Assembly: GCA_944336975.1 (NCBI GenBank)
Contig: CALVLH010000001.1
Location: 62,001 to 126,000 of the forward strand
Source: an uncultured Clostridia bacterium
Lineage (GTDB): Bacteria; Bacillota; Clostridia; Christensenellales; Borkfalkiaceae
Direction of reading: 5' to 3'
DNA length: 64,000 nucleotides
In this document: positions 54,675 to 63,322 of the stretch, one piece after another
Numbering within the stretch: position 1 is the first letter of the stretch
Layout: each line of letters starts with the position of its first letter
Made by a program: the position numbers and the translations under genes
The notes under the pieces: generated by a model
Seen by the model: only the letters and a program-made list of their open reading frames with translations
The model's database searches: none
What the model was told of the DNA's origin: nothing

Positions 54675-55133
54675 ATGAAAGTAAAACCCGCAGAAGAAGT
54701 GGTAAAATTTCTCCAACCCATCGCGGAAGAGGTGGGCGTGGAGATCGTGGAAGCGCGCTGGGATCTGCGCGAGCCTTCCCTGACCGTTGTGATCGACGCG
54801 CCGGGCGGCGTGGATCTTATCCTTTGCGAGAAATTCCACAAGGCGATCGACGAACCGCTCGACGAGCTGGATCCCACCTTCGGGGCGGCATACACGCTCA
54901 ACTGTTCGAGCCCCGGGCTCGACCGTCCGTTCACGTCGCCGCGCGATTACGAGCGGCACATGGGCGAAGAGGTGGAAGTAAAACTGTACGCGCCCGTGGA
55001 CGGGAAAAAGTATTACGAAGGCGTTTTGTGCGCGTTCGACGGGGAATCGGCGACGGTGCGCACGGAGGAAGGGGAAAAGCGCTTTGACCTTTCCAGGATC
55101 GCGAAGATCAATCTCGCGATCAGAATTGACTGA
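54675..55133 (+). CDS. rimP: Ribosome maturation factor RimP
   Basis: Assists 30S subunit assembly. The 152-residue protein has the RimP pattern VVKFLQPIAEEVGVEIVEARWDL, LTVVIDAPGGVDL, CSSPGLDRPF and a C-terminal SH3-like region ending SRIAKINLAIRID. AGGGGG at 54664-54669 sets ATG 54675. First gene of the nusA operon. Confidence 0.95.
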   Translation: MKVKPAEEVVKFLQPIAEEVGVEIVEARWDLREPSLTVVIDAPGGVDLILCEKFHKAIDEPLDELDPTFGAAYTLNCSSPGLDRPFTSPRDYERHMGEEVEVKLYAPVDGKKYYEGVLCAFDGESATVRTEEGEKRFDLSRIAKINLAIRID

Positions 55134-55162
55134 CGTCACAATCAACGAGGAGATAACGCAAA

Positions 55163-56260
55163 ATGGTTAACAAGGATTTCTTTTTGGCGCTTGCCGATCT
55201 GGAACGGGAAAAGGGCATCGGAGAAGAGGTGTTCATCGAAGCCCTGCAAAACGCGCTCGCGTCTGCGTATAAAAAGCAGTTCATGGGCGAATCGGGCAAT
55301 GTGGAAGTTCGGCTCAATCCCGAAAAATGCACCATCAAATTTTTCCTTACGCGCGTGGTCGTAGAAGGCGAAGCGGCGGAAGAGGGGGAGATCTCCCTCG
55401 AGGACGCGCAGGAGATCAAAAAGGGCGCGAAGGTGGGCGAAGTTCTTTCCGAGGAATTCATCCCCAAAGACTTCGGCAGGATCGCGGCGCAGACGGCGAA
55501 ACAGGTCATTTTGCAGAAATTGCACGAGACGGAGCGCGACAACACGCTCTCCGAGTTCTCCGACAAGGAAGGGGAGCTGATGAGCGGCTTCGTGCGTAAA
55601 GTGGACATGAAAAACGTCTACATCGAACTGGGAAAAGGCCAGATCGAGGGGCTGATGCTCCCGCAGGATCAGGTTCCCGGCGAGAAATACGAGGTCAACG
55701 ACAGGATCAAAGTCTATGTCAAGCGGGTGCGCAGCGGCGGCAGAAACGCGCAGGTGCTTGTCTCCCGTTCGGCGCCCGGTCTGGTCAAGCGCCTCTTTGA
55801 AGAGGAAGTGCCCGAGATCAAGCAGGGCACGGTCGTCGTCAAGGCGATCTCCCGCGAACCCGGACACAGGACGAAGATGGCGATCCATGCGGAAGATCCG
55901 AGAATCGACGCGGTCGGCGCCTGCGTGGGCAACAAGGGCTCGCGCGTGAACGCGGTCGTTCAGGAACTGGGCGGCGAAAAGATCGACATCATCCTTTGGA
56001 GCGAAAACCCGCTCGAATTCATCGCAAAGGCGCTTTCTCCCGCGACGGTCATCTCCGTCACGCAGCTCGCGGAAAAATCCGCGATCGCGGTCGTGCCCGA
56101 CGACAAGCTCTCGCTCGCGATCGGAAGAGACGGTCAGAACGCCCGCCTTGCGGCGCGCCTGACGGGGTGGAAGATCGACGTCAAGAGCGAATCGGCGGCG
56201 GCGAAACTCAACCTCGACGCGGTCTCCGAAGAGGAACCCGCGGAGGGAACGGAGGAGTAA
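55163..56260 (+). CDS. nusA: Transcription termination/antitermination factor NusA
   Basis: Binds RNA polymerase and nascent RNA, tuning pausing and termination. The 365-residue short (Gram-positive) form has the N-terminal polymerase-binding domain (MVNKDFFLALADLEREKGI), an S1 domain (LMSGFVRKVDMKNVYIELGKGQIEGLMLPQDQ), and two KH domains (ISREPGHRTKMAIHAEDPRIDAVGACVGNKGSRVNAVV and the GRDGQNARLAARLTGWKIDVKS stretch). The E. coli C-terminal repeats are absent. It could act on the hairpin in its own leader. Confidence 0.97.
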   Translation: MVNKDFFLALADLEREKGIGEEVFIEALQNALASAYKKQFMGESGNVEVRLNPEKCTIKFFLTRVVVEGEAAEEGEISLEDAQEIKKGAKVGEVLSEEFIPKDFGRIAAQTAKQVILQKLHETERDNTLSEFSDKEGELMSGFVRKVDMKNVYIELGKGQIEGLMLPQDQVPGEKYEVNDRIKVYVKRVRSGGRNAQVLVSRSAPGLVKRLFEEEVPEIKQGTVVVKAISREPGHRTKMAIHAEDPRIDAVGACVGNKGSRVNAVVQELGGEKIDIILWSENPLEFIAKALSPATVISVTQLAEKSAIAVVPDDKLSLAIGRDGQNARLAARLTGWKIDVKSESAAAKLNLDAVSEEEPAEGTEE

Positions 56261-56533
56261 ATGCCCAAAGAAAAGAAGATCCCGCTCCGTATGTGCATCG
56301 CGTGCAGAGAGATGAAACCGAAAAAGGAGATGCTCCGCATCGTGAAAAACGCGGCGGGCGACATCAATCTGGATTTTTCGGGGAAACTTCCCGGCAGAGG
56401 AGCATATATTTGCGACAGCGAGGCGTGCATCAGAAAGCTCAACAAGGCGAAACTTCTGCATAAGACGTTTTCCTGCGAGGTGGCCGCCGAAGTTTATGCG
56501 CGGATCGAGGAGGAATTCCTTGCCAAGAAGTAA
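56261..56533 (+). CDS. rnpM: YlxR/RnpM RNA-binding protein
   Basis: A 90-residue YlxR-family protein; the B. subtilis member (RnpM) modulates RNase P. Seen: RMCIACREMKPKKEMLRIVKN, GRGAYICDSEACIRKL. It starts directly after the nusA stop, and its 3' end overlaps the ylxQ start by 14 bp. Confidence 0.93.
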   Translation: MPKEKKIPLRMCIACREMKPKKEMLRIVKNAAGDINLDFSGKLPGRGAYICDSEACIRKLNKAKLLHKTFSCEVAAEVYARIEEEFLAKK

Positions 56534-56846
56534 AGCGGAGTCCTATCTCGGATTTGCCAAACGCGCCGGGCGGCTGACGCTGGGCGTGAACGCGGTCGCG
56601 GCTGTCCCGCGGGATGTATACCTGCTCATCGCCGATCGCGGCACGGCGAAAAATTCGCGGAAGGAAATTCTCAAACTCAAAAGAAAATTCGGCTGTCCGC
56701 TCGTCATGGCGGAGGGGCTGGAAACGCTCGTCGGCAAACCCGATTGCAAGCTGGCGGGGGTGAGAGATAAAAATCTCGCGGAGGCGATCCTGCGCGAGGT
56801 GGGTAACGGTCAGATAACCGAGTATTGCGGAGGAATGGAAGAGTAG
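56520..56846 (+). CDS. ylxQ: L7Ae-like RNA-binding protein YlxQ
   Basis: A 108-residue protein of the L7Ae/L30e/S12e/Gadd45 fold, often found between YlxR and IF2. Seen: KAESYLGFAKRAGRLTLGVNAVAAV and VYLLIADRGTAKNSRKEILKLKRKFGCPLV. Start is TTG at 56520 with GAGGAGG at 56506-56512; the open frame from 56496 is not family-like. Confidence 0.88.
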   Translation: MPRSKAESYLGFAKRAGRLTLGVNAVAAVPRDVYLLIADRGTAKNSRKEILKLKRKFGCPLVMAEGLETLVGKPDCKLAGVRDKNLAEAILREVGNGQITEYCGGMEE

Positions 56847-56847
56847 A

Positions 56848-59412
56848 ATGGCTTACGAAAACATCGAAAAATTGGGCGGACTGTTGGGCGATAAGGAGAT
56901 CGGCGCATTGCAGAAGGCGGTATCGTCCACGGAAAAACAGCTTTCGGAGATCCTGAAAAAATTAGGAGAGCTGGAAGCCTCCGTCAACGCGAAGCGCGCG
57001 GAGGAAGAAGCGCGCCGTCAGGCGGCGGAAAGCGCGGAAGCGCAGCCGGTTGCCGAACGGCCCGCCGCGCCCGCAAAGCCCGAAGCGGCGGAGAGCGCGG
57101 AGCGCAGGGAAGAGATCCCCGCGGAAGCGCCTGCGGAAAAACCCGCCGAAAAGCCTGCCGAGAAGCCCGTGAAAAAGCGCGAAGAGAGACCTGCGGCGGA
57201 AAAACCTGCGGAGAAACCCGCCGAGAAGCCCGCGGAAAAGCCCATTCCTTCGTTTATCGTGCGCAAGGCGAGCCCCGCCGACGCGCAAAAATCGGGGCGT
57301 CCCGTTTATCGTCCCGACGTCCGCACGGGCGGAAAGCCCCCGTACGGCACGCGTCCTCAGGGCGACAGACCGCAGGGCGCAAGACAGGGCGGCGCGGCGC
57401 GCCCGCAGGGCGCACGACCTGCGCCCCGTCCCGCGGCGGCACCCGCACCCGCTCCCGCACCCGCGCAGAGAAGGGATTTTGCGGGACAGCAGAAAAAATT
57501 TGAAAAGACGTACGTCGAAAAGCGTCCCGTCTCCAAGCGCGCGCTTCAGCGTCAGCAAGGGGCGGACATCGGCGATTTCGACGAAGACAAGAGCGGATAC
57601 AGAAAGGCGCGTTTTTCGAAAAAGGGCGCAAAGAAGGAAGTGCAGACCGTCAAGATCGACCACGCGGTCGTCACTTCCAAGGAGATTCCCATCAAAGTGT
57701 TGTCCGAGAAGCTTGGGATCAGCGCGGTGGAAATCACCAAACGCCTGTTCCGCGAAGGCGTGATGAAGACGGTCAACGAGTCCATCGATTACGACAATGC
57801 GGCGTTCATCGCGCTCGAACTCGGCATCGACCTCGAATACAAGCCCGAAAAGACGGCGGAAGACGTGCTTTCCGAAGCGCACGGCGCGGATGACGCGGAG
57901 AACACGGTCACCCGCGCGCCCGTGGTCACCGTCATGGGGCACGTCGACCACGGCAAGACCTCGCTGCTCGACAAGATCCGCAGTACCAACGTCACGTCGG
58001 GCGAAGCGGGCGGCATCACGCAGAGCATCGGCGCCTATACGGTCACGTTCGGCGCGGGCAAGAGCATCACGTTCATCGATACGCCCGGTCACGCGGCGTT
58101 CACGGCGATGCGCGCGCGCGGCGCCGAGGTCACGGATATTGTCGTTCTCGTCGTTGCGGCGGACGACGGCATCATGCCGCAGACGGTGGAGGCGATCAAT
58201 CACGCCAAGGCGGCGGACGTTCCCATCATCGTCGCAATGAACAAGATCGATAAGCCGCACATCAATCCCGATAAAGTCAAACAGGGACTGCTCGAATACA
58301 ATCTCGTTCCCGAGGAATGGGGCGGCGATACCATCCTCGTTCCCGTCTCCGCAAAGACCGGCGAAGGCATCGACCAACTGCTCGAAAGCATCAATCTCGT
58401 GGCGGAGATGCAGGAACTCAAAGCCAATCCCGACCGCAAGGCGAAGGGCGTCATCATCGAGGCGAAGCTCGACAAGGGCAAGGGCCCCATGGCGAGCGTG
58501 CTCGTCCAGAACGGGACCCTGCGCACGGGCGACAACATCATTTCGGGTACCACGATGGGGCGCGTCCGCGCGATGATCGACGACAAGGGCAGAACGGTCA
58601 AAGAGGCGGGCCCGTCCATGGCGGTCTCCGTGCTCGGTCTCGAAGACGTCCCCAACGCGGGCGACGCGATCTTCGCCGTCGATCAGGCGCTCATGAAGCA
58701 GGTGCAGGAAGAGCGCAGGAACAAAGAGCGCGAATCCATGATCAAGGAGCAGACCAAAGTCACGCTGGACGACGTGTTCGCGCAGGTCGCGGAAGGCAAG
58801 ATGAAGGAACTCAACGTCATCGTCAAGGGCGACGTGCAGGGTTCCGTCGAGGCGGTGAAGCAGTCGCTCGAAAAGCTCTCCAACGAGGAAGTCAAAGTCA
58901 AGGTCATCCATGCGGCGGCAGGCGCGATCAACGAAAGCGACGTCATGCTCGCGGATTCTTCCAATGCGATCATCGTCGGCTTCAACGTGCGTCCCGACAC
59001 TAAGGCAAAGACGCTCGCGGAACGCAGCAAAGTGGACGTGCGCAGCTACCGCATCATCTACGAGCTGCTCGACGACATGGAAGCGGCGCTCAAAGGGATG
59101 CTTTCCCCCAAATATCACGAGATCTACATGGGCAAGTGCGAAGTGCGCCAGACGTTCAACATCACGGGCGTGGGCACGATCGCGGGGTGCTACGTCACCG
59201 ACGGCAAGCTCGTCCGCGGCGGCAAACTGAGGATTTATCGCGAGGACGTGCTCGTCATCGAGGGCAACGTCAAACAGCTCAAACGCTTCAAGGACGACGT
59301 GAAGGAAGTCGCCGCAGGCTTTGAATGCGGCTGCGCGATCGAGAACTTCAACGAGATCAAGGTCGGCGACTTCATCGAATGCTATATCATCGAGGAGATC
59401 AAACAGGCATGA
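56848..59412 (+). CDS. infB: Translation initiation factor IF-2
   Basis: GTPase that brings initiator tRNA to the 30S subunit. The 854-residue protein has an N-terminal low-complexity part: Glu-Lys-Pro-Ala repeats ([13 protein letters not shown], residues about 92-131), then a Pro-Gln-Gly-Arg-rich stretch ([14 protein letters not shown]). The IF2_N region is [33 protein letters not shown]; the GTPase core has G1 [13 protein letters not shown]3 DTPGHAAF, G4 NKID; and the C-terminal domains end [15 protein letters not shown]. It overlaps rbfA by ATGA. Confidence 0.97.
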   Translation: MAYENIEKLGGLLGDKEIGALQKAVSSTEKQLSEILKKLGELEASVNAKRAEEEARRQAAESAEAQPVAERPAAPAKPEAAESAERREEIPAEAPAEKPAEKPAEKPVKKREERPAAEKPAEKPAEKPAEKPIPSFIVRKASPADAQKSGRPVYRPDVRTGGKPPYGTRPQGDRPQGARQGGAARPQGARPAPRPAAAPAPAPAPAQRRDFAGQQKKFEKTYVEKRPVSKRALQRQQGADIGDFDEDKSGYRKARFSKKGAKKEVQTVKIDHAVVTSKEIPIKVLSEKLGISAVEITKRLFREGVMKTVNESIDYDNAAFIALELGIDLEYKPEKTAEDVLSEAHGADDAENTVTRAPVVTVMGHVDHGKTSLLDKIRSTNVTSGEAGGITQSIGAYTVTFGAGKSITFIDTPGHAAFTAMRARGAEVTDIVVLVVAADDGIMPQTVEAINHAKAADVPIIVAMNKIDKPHINPDKVKQGLLEYNLVPEEWGGDTILVPVSAKTGEGIDQLLESINLVAEMQELKANPDRKAKGVIIEAKLDKGKGPMASVLVQNGTLRTGDNIISGTTMGRVRAMIDDKGRTVKEAGPSMAVSVLGLEDVPNAGDAIFAVDQALMKQVQEERRNKERESMIKEQTKVTLDDVFAQVAEGKMKELNVIVKGDVQGSVEAVKQSLEKLSNEEVKVKVIHAAAGAINESDVMLADSSNAIIVGFNVRPDTKAKTLAERSKVDVRSYRIIYELLDDMEAALKGMLSPKYHEIYMGKCEVRQTFNITGVGTIAGCYVTDGKLVRGGKLRIYREDVLVIEGNVKQLKRFKDDVKEVAAGFECGCAIENFNEIKVGDFIECYIIEEIKQA

Positions 59413-59774
59413 AACCCACCCGCACGCAGCGGTTAGACAGCGAATATCAAAGGGAGATCGCGGCGATCCTCTCGGGCGCGCTCAAAGACAAATGCCCCGA
59501 CATGAAAGGGCTTGTCAGCGTCACGAAGGCGGACGTCGCCTCCGATCTGAAGACCGCGAAAATTTACGTCAGCATCTTCGCAAAGACGGAAGAGGACAAA
59601 GAATCCACCTTTTCCGTCATCCGCGAGAATGCGGGCTTTATCCGCCACGAGCTTTCCCAGGTCATGCGGATGCGTACCGTCCCGTTCCTGCAATTCGTGC
59701 TGGACGGGAGCATGGAATACGGCTCGCACATGGACGAGGTCTTCGCAAAACTGCACAAGGACGAGAACAAGTGA
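59409..59774 (+). CDS. rbfA: Ribosome-binding factor A
   Basis: KH-like factor for 30S maturation. The 121-residue protein contains RTQRLDSEYQREIAAILSGALKDKCPDMKGLVSVTKADVASDLKTAKIYVSI and VPFLQFVLDGSMEYGSHMDEVFAKL. ATG at 59409 overlaps the infB stop; the end overlaps nrnA by GTGA. Confidence 0.96.
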   Translation: MKPTRTQRLDSEYQREIAAILSGALKDKCPDMKGLVSVTKADVASDLKTAKIYVSIFAKTEEDKESTFSVIRENAGFIRHELSQVMRMRTVPFLQFVLDGSMEYGSHMDEVFAKLHKDENK

Positions 59775-60739
59775 ATACGGTTGAAGAGATTGCAAACATT
59801 CTGAAATCTGTCAAGAGCGCGGTGATCTTTACGCACATGCGGCCGGACGGCGACACGCTGGGCAGCGGCATGGCGCTTTCCCGCGCTCTTTCCATGCTCG
59901 GGATCGAAAACGAGGTGGTGAACGCCGACCCCGTTCCCGAAAAGTTCTTCTTCCTGCCCGGGATGAAGGAGATCCGCACCGCGCCCACGCTGAACGCGGA
60001 GGCGTATGTCTGCGTGGATTCGAGCGAAACGGGCAGGCTGGGCGATCTGGAAGAGGTTTTCCTCGCAGGCGCAAAGAAAAAGAAGATCACGATCAACGTC
60101 GATCACCACATCTCCAACACGCGCTATGCAAAATACAATTACGTCAACATCTGTTCGGCGAACTGCGAGAACGTCTCCGAGCTGATCGACGCCCTCGGCG
60201 TGCAGAAGGACAAGCAGATCGCCGACTATCTGATGACGGGGCTCATCACCGATTCGGGCAATTTCACGCACAGCGACGTGAACGGCAGGACGTTCCGCAT
60301 TGCGGCTTCCGCGGCGGACGCGGGCGCCGACTGCAATACCATCAACTATGAACTCTTCCGCAAGCAGAAGCGCGCCCGTGCGGCGGCGTATGCGGAGGTC
60401 ATTTCTCATCTCCGCTATGAGCTAGACGATCGGCTCGCGATCGCGCTCATCCCGCTCGAACTGCTCGCCCGCCACTGCGCCACACAGGACATGACGGAGG
60501 GATTCGTCGATTTCGCGCTCACGGTGGATACCGTCGAGGTGAGCGTTTCCCTCATGGAGGTCAAAAAAGGGCAGTATAAAGCCTCTTTCCGCTCCAAAGG
60601 GAAGACGAACGTCAATGCAATCGCCGCCGTCTACGGGGGCGGGGGACATATCCTCGCGTCCGGCTGTATGATGTTCGGAGAGATCGAAGAAGTCATCGAC
60701 AAGCTGCGCTATACGGTGTCGCAGCACCTCGCGGAATGA
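59771..60739 (+). CDS. nrnA: DHH/DHHA1 phosphoesterase NrnA-like (oligoribonuclease/pAp phosphatase)
   Basis: A 322-residue nanoRNase expected to degrade 2-5-mers and 3'-phosphoadenosine 5'-phosphate. DHH motifs: THMRPDGDTLGSG, VDSSETGRLGD, the diagnostic VDHHISNTRYAKYN, and LMTGLITDSGNF; the C-terminal DHHA1 end is YGGGGHILASGCM. GTG start at 59771 (GTGA overlap with rbfA); no closer ATG is in frame. Usual clostridial place between rbfA and truB. Confidence 0.93.
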   Translation: MNTVEEIANILKSVKSAVIFTHMRPDGDTLGSGMALSRALSMLGIENEVVNADPVPEKFFFLPGMKEIRTAPTLNAEAYVCVDSSETGRLGDLEEVFLAGAKKKKITINVDHHISNTRYAKYNYVNICSANCENVSELIDALGVQKDKQIADYLMTGLITDSGNFTHSDVNGRTFRIAASAADAGADCNTINYELFRKQKRARAAAYAEVISHLRYELDDRLAIALIPLELLARHCATQDMTEGFVDFALTVDTVEVSVSLMEVKKGQYKASFRSKGKTNVNAIAAVYGGGGHILASGCMMFGEIEEVIDKLRYTVSQHLAE

Positions 60740-61572
60740 AGACGGGTTTTCTCAACATCGACAAGGACGAGGGCGTCTCGTCGGCGTACGTCGTCAACCG
60801 CGTCAAGCGGCTCACGCGCATGGCGTGCGGGCATCTGGGCACGCTCGATCCGCTCGCCTGCGGCGTCCTGCCCGTCGGCGTGGGCAACGCCACCCGCCTG
60901 TTCGATTATTTTCTCGGCAAGACCAAGCGCTATTCTGCGCGTTTCCGCTTCGGCGTGACGACGGATACGCTCGACCGCGAAGGCGAATTGCGGGGAGAAG
61001 GGCGCGTCCCGACCGAAGAGGAACTTCGCGCCGCGCTGTCCCGTTTTACGGGGGAGATCGATCAGGTCCCGCCCCTGTACAGCGCGAAGAGCGTGAACGG
61101 AAGAAGGGGATACGAGCTTGCCCGCGCGGGAGAGACGCTTGTCCTGCCGCCCAAACGGGTGCGCGTGGAGGAATTTCGCCTTCTGGAACAGACGGGCGAG
61201 GACGAGTTCTCTTTCGAGATCACCTGCGGCGCGGGGACGTATATCCGCTCGCTTGCGCGCGATCTGGCGGAAGCGTGCGGAACGGTGGGGTATATGAGTT
61301 ACCTCTGCCGCACCCGAAGCGGCGCGTTCGGATTGCAGAACGCGGTAAAACTGAGCGAACTGACGGAGGAGAATTGGGAACAGTTTCTCATTCCCACGCC
61401 GTCCGTACTGCCTTTCCCCGTGCTGGAATCGCCCGACGAGCGCATCTTTCACGGCGTGCGCTGTCCCTCGGACGCCGCGGAGGGGGAATATCTCGTATAT
61501 CGGGACGGAGAATTTTACGGCACTGCCTGCGTGAGCGCGGGTACGGTGAAGATCGGAAAAAAGTTATGTTGA
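60736..61572 (+). CDS. truB: tRNA pseudouridine 55 synthase
   Basis: Makes pseudouridine 55 in tRNA. The 278-residue protein has GFLNIDKDEGVSSAYVVNRVKRL, the catalytic Asp D38 in GHLGTLDPLACGVLPV, and the later YSAKSVNGRRGYELAR and GTYIRSLARDLAEA. ATGA overlap with nrnA; overlaps ribF at its end. Confidence 0.96.
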   Translation: MKTGFLNIDKDEGVSSAYVVNRVKRLTRMACGHLGTLDPLACGVLPVGVGNATRLFDYFLGKTKRYSARFRFGVTTDTLDREGELRGEGRVPTEEELRAALSRFTGEIDQVPPLYSAKSVNGRRGYELARAGETLVLPPKRVRVEEFRLLEQTGEDEFSFEITCGAGTYIRSLARDLAEACGTVGYMSYLCRTRSGAFGLQNAVKLSELTEENWEQFLIPTPSVLPFPVLESPDERIFHGVRCPSDAAEGEYLVYRDGEFYGTACVSAGTVKIGKKLC

Positions 61573-62429
61573 AGGATTTTACGCGCGAAGGGGCGCATCA
61601 AAGTCCCTGCGTATTGATTTTAGGCGGGTTCGACGGGTTGCACGTCGGACATCAGACGCTCGTGGACGCCGCGCTCCGCTACGGACTGCCCGTGGGGATC
61701 ACCTCCATTTCGGGCGGCAAGGCGGGCGGCGACGTGTTCACCTTTCCCGAACGGGAATATATCTATCGGAAGGCGGGCGTCTCCTTCGTCTATGAGATGA
61801 CCTTTTCGGACGAGCTGAAAAACACGCCGCCCGAGCGATTTGCGCGCGATCTGTTTGCGCAGTTCGACGCGAGGGCGATCGTCTGCGGCGACGATTTCCG
61901 CTTCGGAAAGGGCGCGGAAGGCACGCCCGAATTGCTCCGCTCCATTGCGCCCTGTCCCGTGGAAGTGTGCGATCTCAAACGGGTGAACGGGGAAAAAGTC
62001 GCCACGAGCATGGTCAAGAAACTGCTCTCGGAGGGGAGCATGTCCGAGGTGAACGCGCTTCTTCCCTTCGGATATTTCGTGCAGGGCAAGGTGGAGCATG
62101 GCAGAAGAGTCGGACATACCCTGGGCTTCCCTACGCTCAATCTCACCTTCCCGCCCGAGAAGTTCCCCGTCATGGACGGCGTGTACGGCGGGAGAGCGGA
62201 AACGGAGAAGGGCGAGTTCCCCGCGATTGTCAACTTCGGGGCGCGCCCCACGTTCGGCGTTTCGGAGCGCAAAGTGGAGGCGTATCTGGACGGCTTCGAC
62301 GGCGACCTCTATGGGACGTCGGTGCGTGTCTTTCCCGAGAAGTTTTACCGCCCCGTCACGAAGTTCGCGGACGCCGCGGCGCTTCGCGATCAGCTCAGAG
62401 CGGACATAGAGAGGTTGCGGCATGATTAA
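61566..62429 (+). CDS. ribF: Bifunctional riboflavin kinase/FAD synthetase
   Basis: Turns riboflavin into FMN and then FAD. The 287-residue protein has the nucleotidyltransferase part with LGGFDGLHVGHQTLV (HxGH-type), FSDELKNTPPERFARDLF and CGDDFRFGKGAEG, and the C-terminal flavokinase part with GRRVGHTLGFPTLNL, MDGVYGGRA and NFGARPTFG. ATG at 61566 overlaps the truB stop. The 5' half of the long open frame upstream is antisense-like noise over truB. Confidence 0.94.
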   Translation: MLKDFTREGAHQSPCVLILGGFDGLHVGHQTLVDAALRYGLPVGITSISGGKAGGDVFTFPEREYIYRKAGVSFVYEMTFSDELKNTPPERFARDLFAQFDARAIVCGDDFRFGKGAEGTPELLRSIAPCPVEVCDLKRVNGEKVATSMVKKLLSEGSMSEVNALLPFGYFVQGKVEHGRRVGHTLGFPTLNLTFPPEKFPVMDGVYGGRAETEKGEFPAIVNFGARPTFGVSERKVEAYLDGFDGDLYGTSVRVFPEKFYRPVTKFADAAALRDQLRADIERLRHD

Positions 62430-63291
62430 ATTCGGACCGAGCGGCAACAGCGAGAGCTTTTACGCCGCGGGGTATTCCCATACCGAGCAGTCGGCGGCGT
62501 TCGTCAAGGAGCGCGGGCTGGACTGTTTCGAATATTCCTTCGGGCGCGGCGTGCGCATGACGGAGGCAAAGGCGATCTCCATCGGGGACGCGTTCCGCGC
62601 GGCGGGCGTCGAGATCTCCGTCCACGCGCCCTATTACATCAATTTCGCCAATCCCGACGACGAAGCGGCGCAAAAATCGTACGGCTACGTCCTCGACAGC
62701 GGGAAGATGTTGCGCCTGATGGGCGGCAAGCGGTGCGTGTTCCATCCCGCCGCGCAGGGCAAAGACGAGCGCTCCGTCGCCGTTTCCCGCACGGCGGACC
62801 GACTGAAAGCGTTGCGCGATCACATCTATCATAGCGGGTTGCAGGACCTCATGTTCTGCCCCGAGACGATGGGCAAACTCGCGCAGATCGGTACGGTGGA
62901 GGAGATCGCCGCGTTCTGCGAGATCGATCCCGTGTTTACGCCCTGCCTGGATTTCGGGCACATCAACGCGCGCGAGCGGGGTTCGCTGAAAACGACGCTC
63001 GATTACCGCGTCCGCCTCGAATATATGATCGGGCGGCTTGGCTATGAGCGCATGAAGCATTTTCATATGCACTTTTCCAAGATCATGTACTCCGCGAAGG
63101 GGGAAGTCAGACATCTCACCTTTGAGGACGAGGTGTTCGGCCCCGAATTCGAGCCGCTTGCCGTCGCGCTGTGCGATCTCGGGCTGGAACCGTATATCGT
63201 GAGCGAATCGGACGGCACGCAGGCGGAGGACGCCGCCGCGATGAAACAAATGTATATGGGCGTCAGGGACAAGTTTTATAAAAATCATTGA
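62422..63291 (+). CDS. nfo: Deoxyribonuclease IV (AP endonuclease, Nfo-like)
   Basis: A 289-residue TIM-barrel endonuclease of the AP-endonuclease 2 family, which cuts DNA at abasic sites. Metal-site regions are VHAPYYINFA, CVFHPAAQGKD, FCPETMGKLAQIG, LDFGHINARE, FHMHFSKIMYS and YIVSESDGTQAEDA. It overlaps ribF by 8 bp, so it is at the end of the infB operon. It would process the abasic sites left by the glycosylases in this window (HDG-like and AlkD-like). Confidence 0.9.
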   Translation: MIKFGPSGNSESFYAAGYSHTEQSAAFVKERGLDCFEYSFGRGVRMTEAKAISIGDAFRAAGVEISVHAPYYINFANPDDEAAQKSYGYVLDSGKMLRLMGGKRCVFHPAAQGKDERSVAVSRTADRLKALRDHIYHSGLQDLMFCPETMGKLAQIGTVEEIAAFCEIDPVFTPCLDFGHINARERGSLKTTLDYRVRLEYMIGRLGYERMKHFHMHFSKIMYSAKGEVRHLTFEDEVFGPEFEPLAVALCDLGLEPYIVSESDGTQAEDAAAMKQMYMGVRDKFYKNH

Positions 63292-63316
63292 CTTGACGGC
63301 GCAAATTTGATATAAT
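63288..63316 (+). promoter_or_regulatory. Leaderless-type promoter of the Xaa-Pro peptidase gene
   Basis: TTGACT (63288-63293, overlapping the nfo stop), 17-bp spacer, TATAAT (63311-63316), then AAGCTT and the ATG at 63323. Confidence 0.82.
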
Positions 63317-63322
63317 AAGCTT

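Noticed and set aside
56962..59118. Long minus-strand open frame opposite infB
   Set aside because: Antisense shadow of the GTPase gene, with biased composition.
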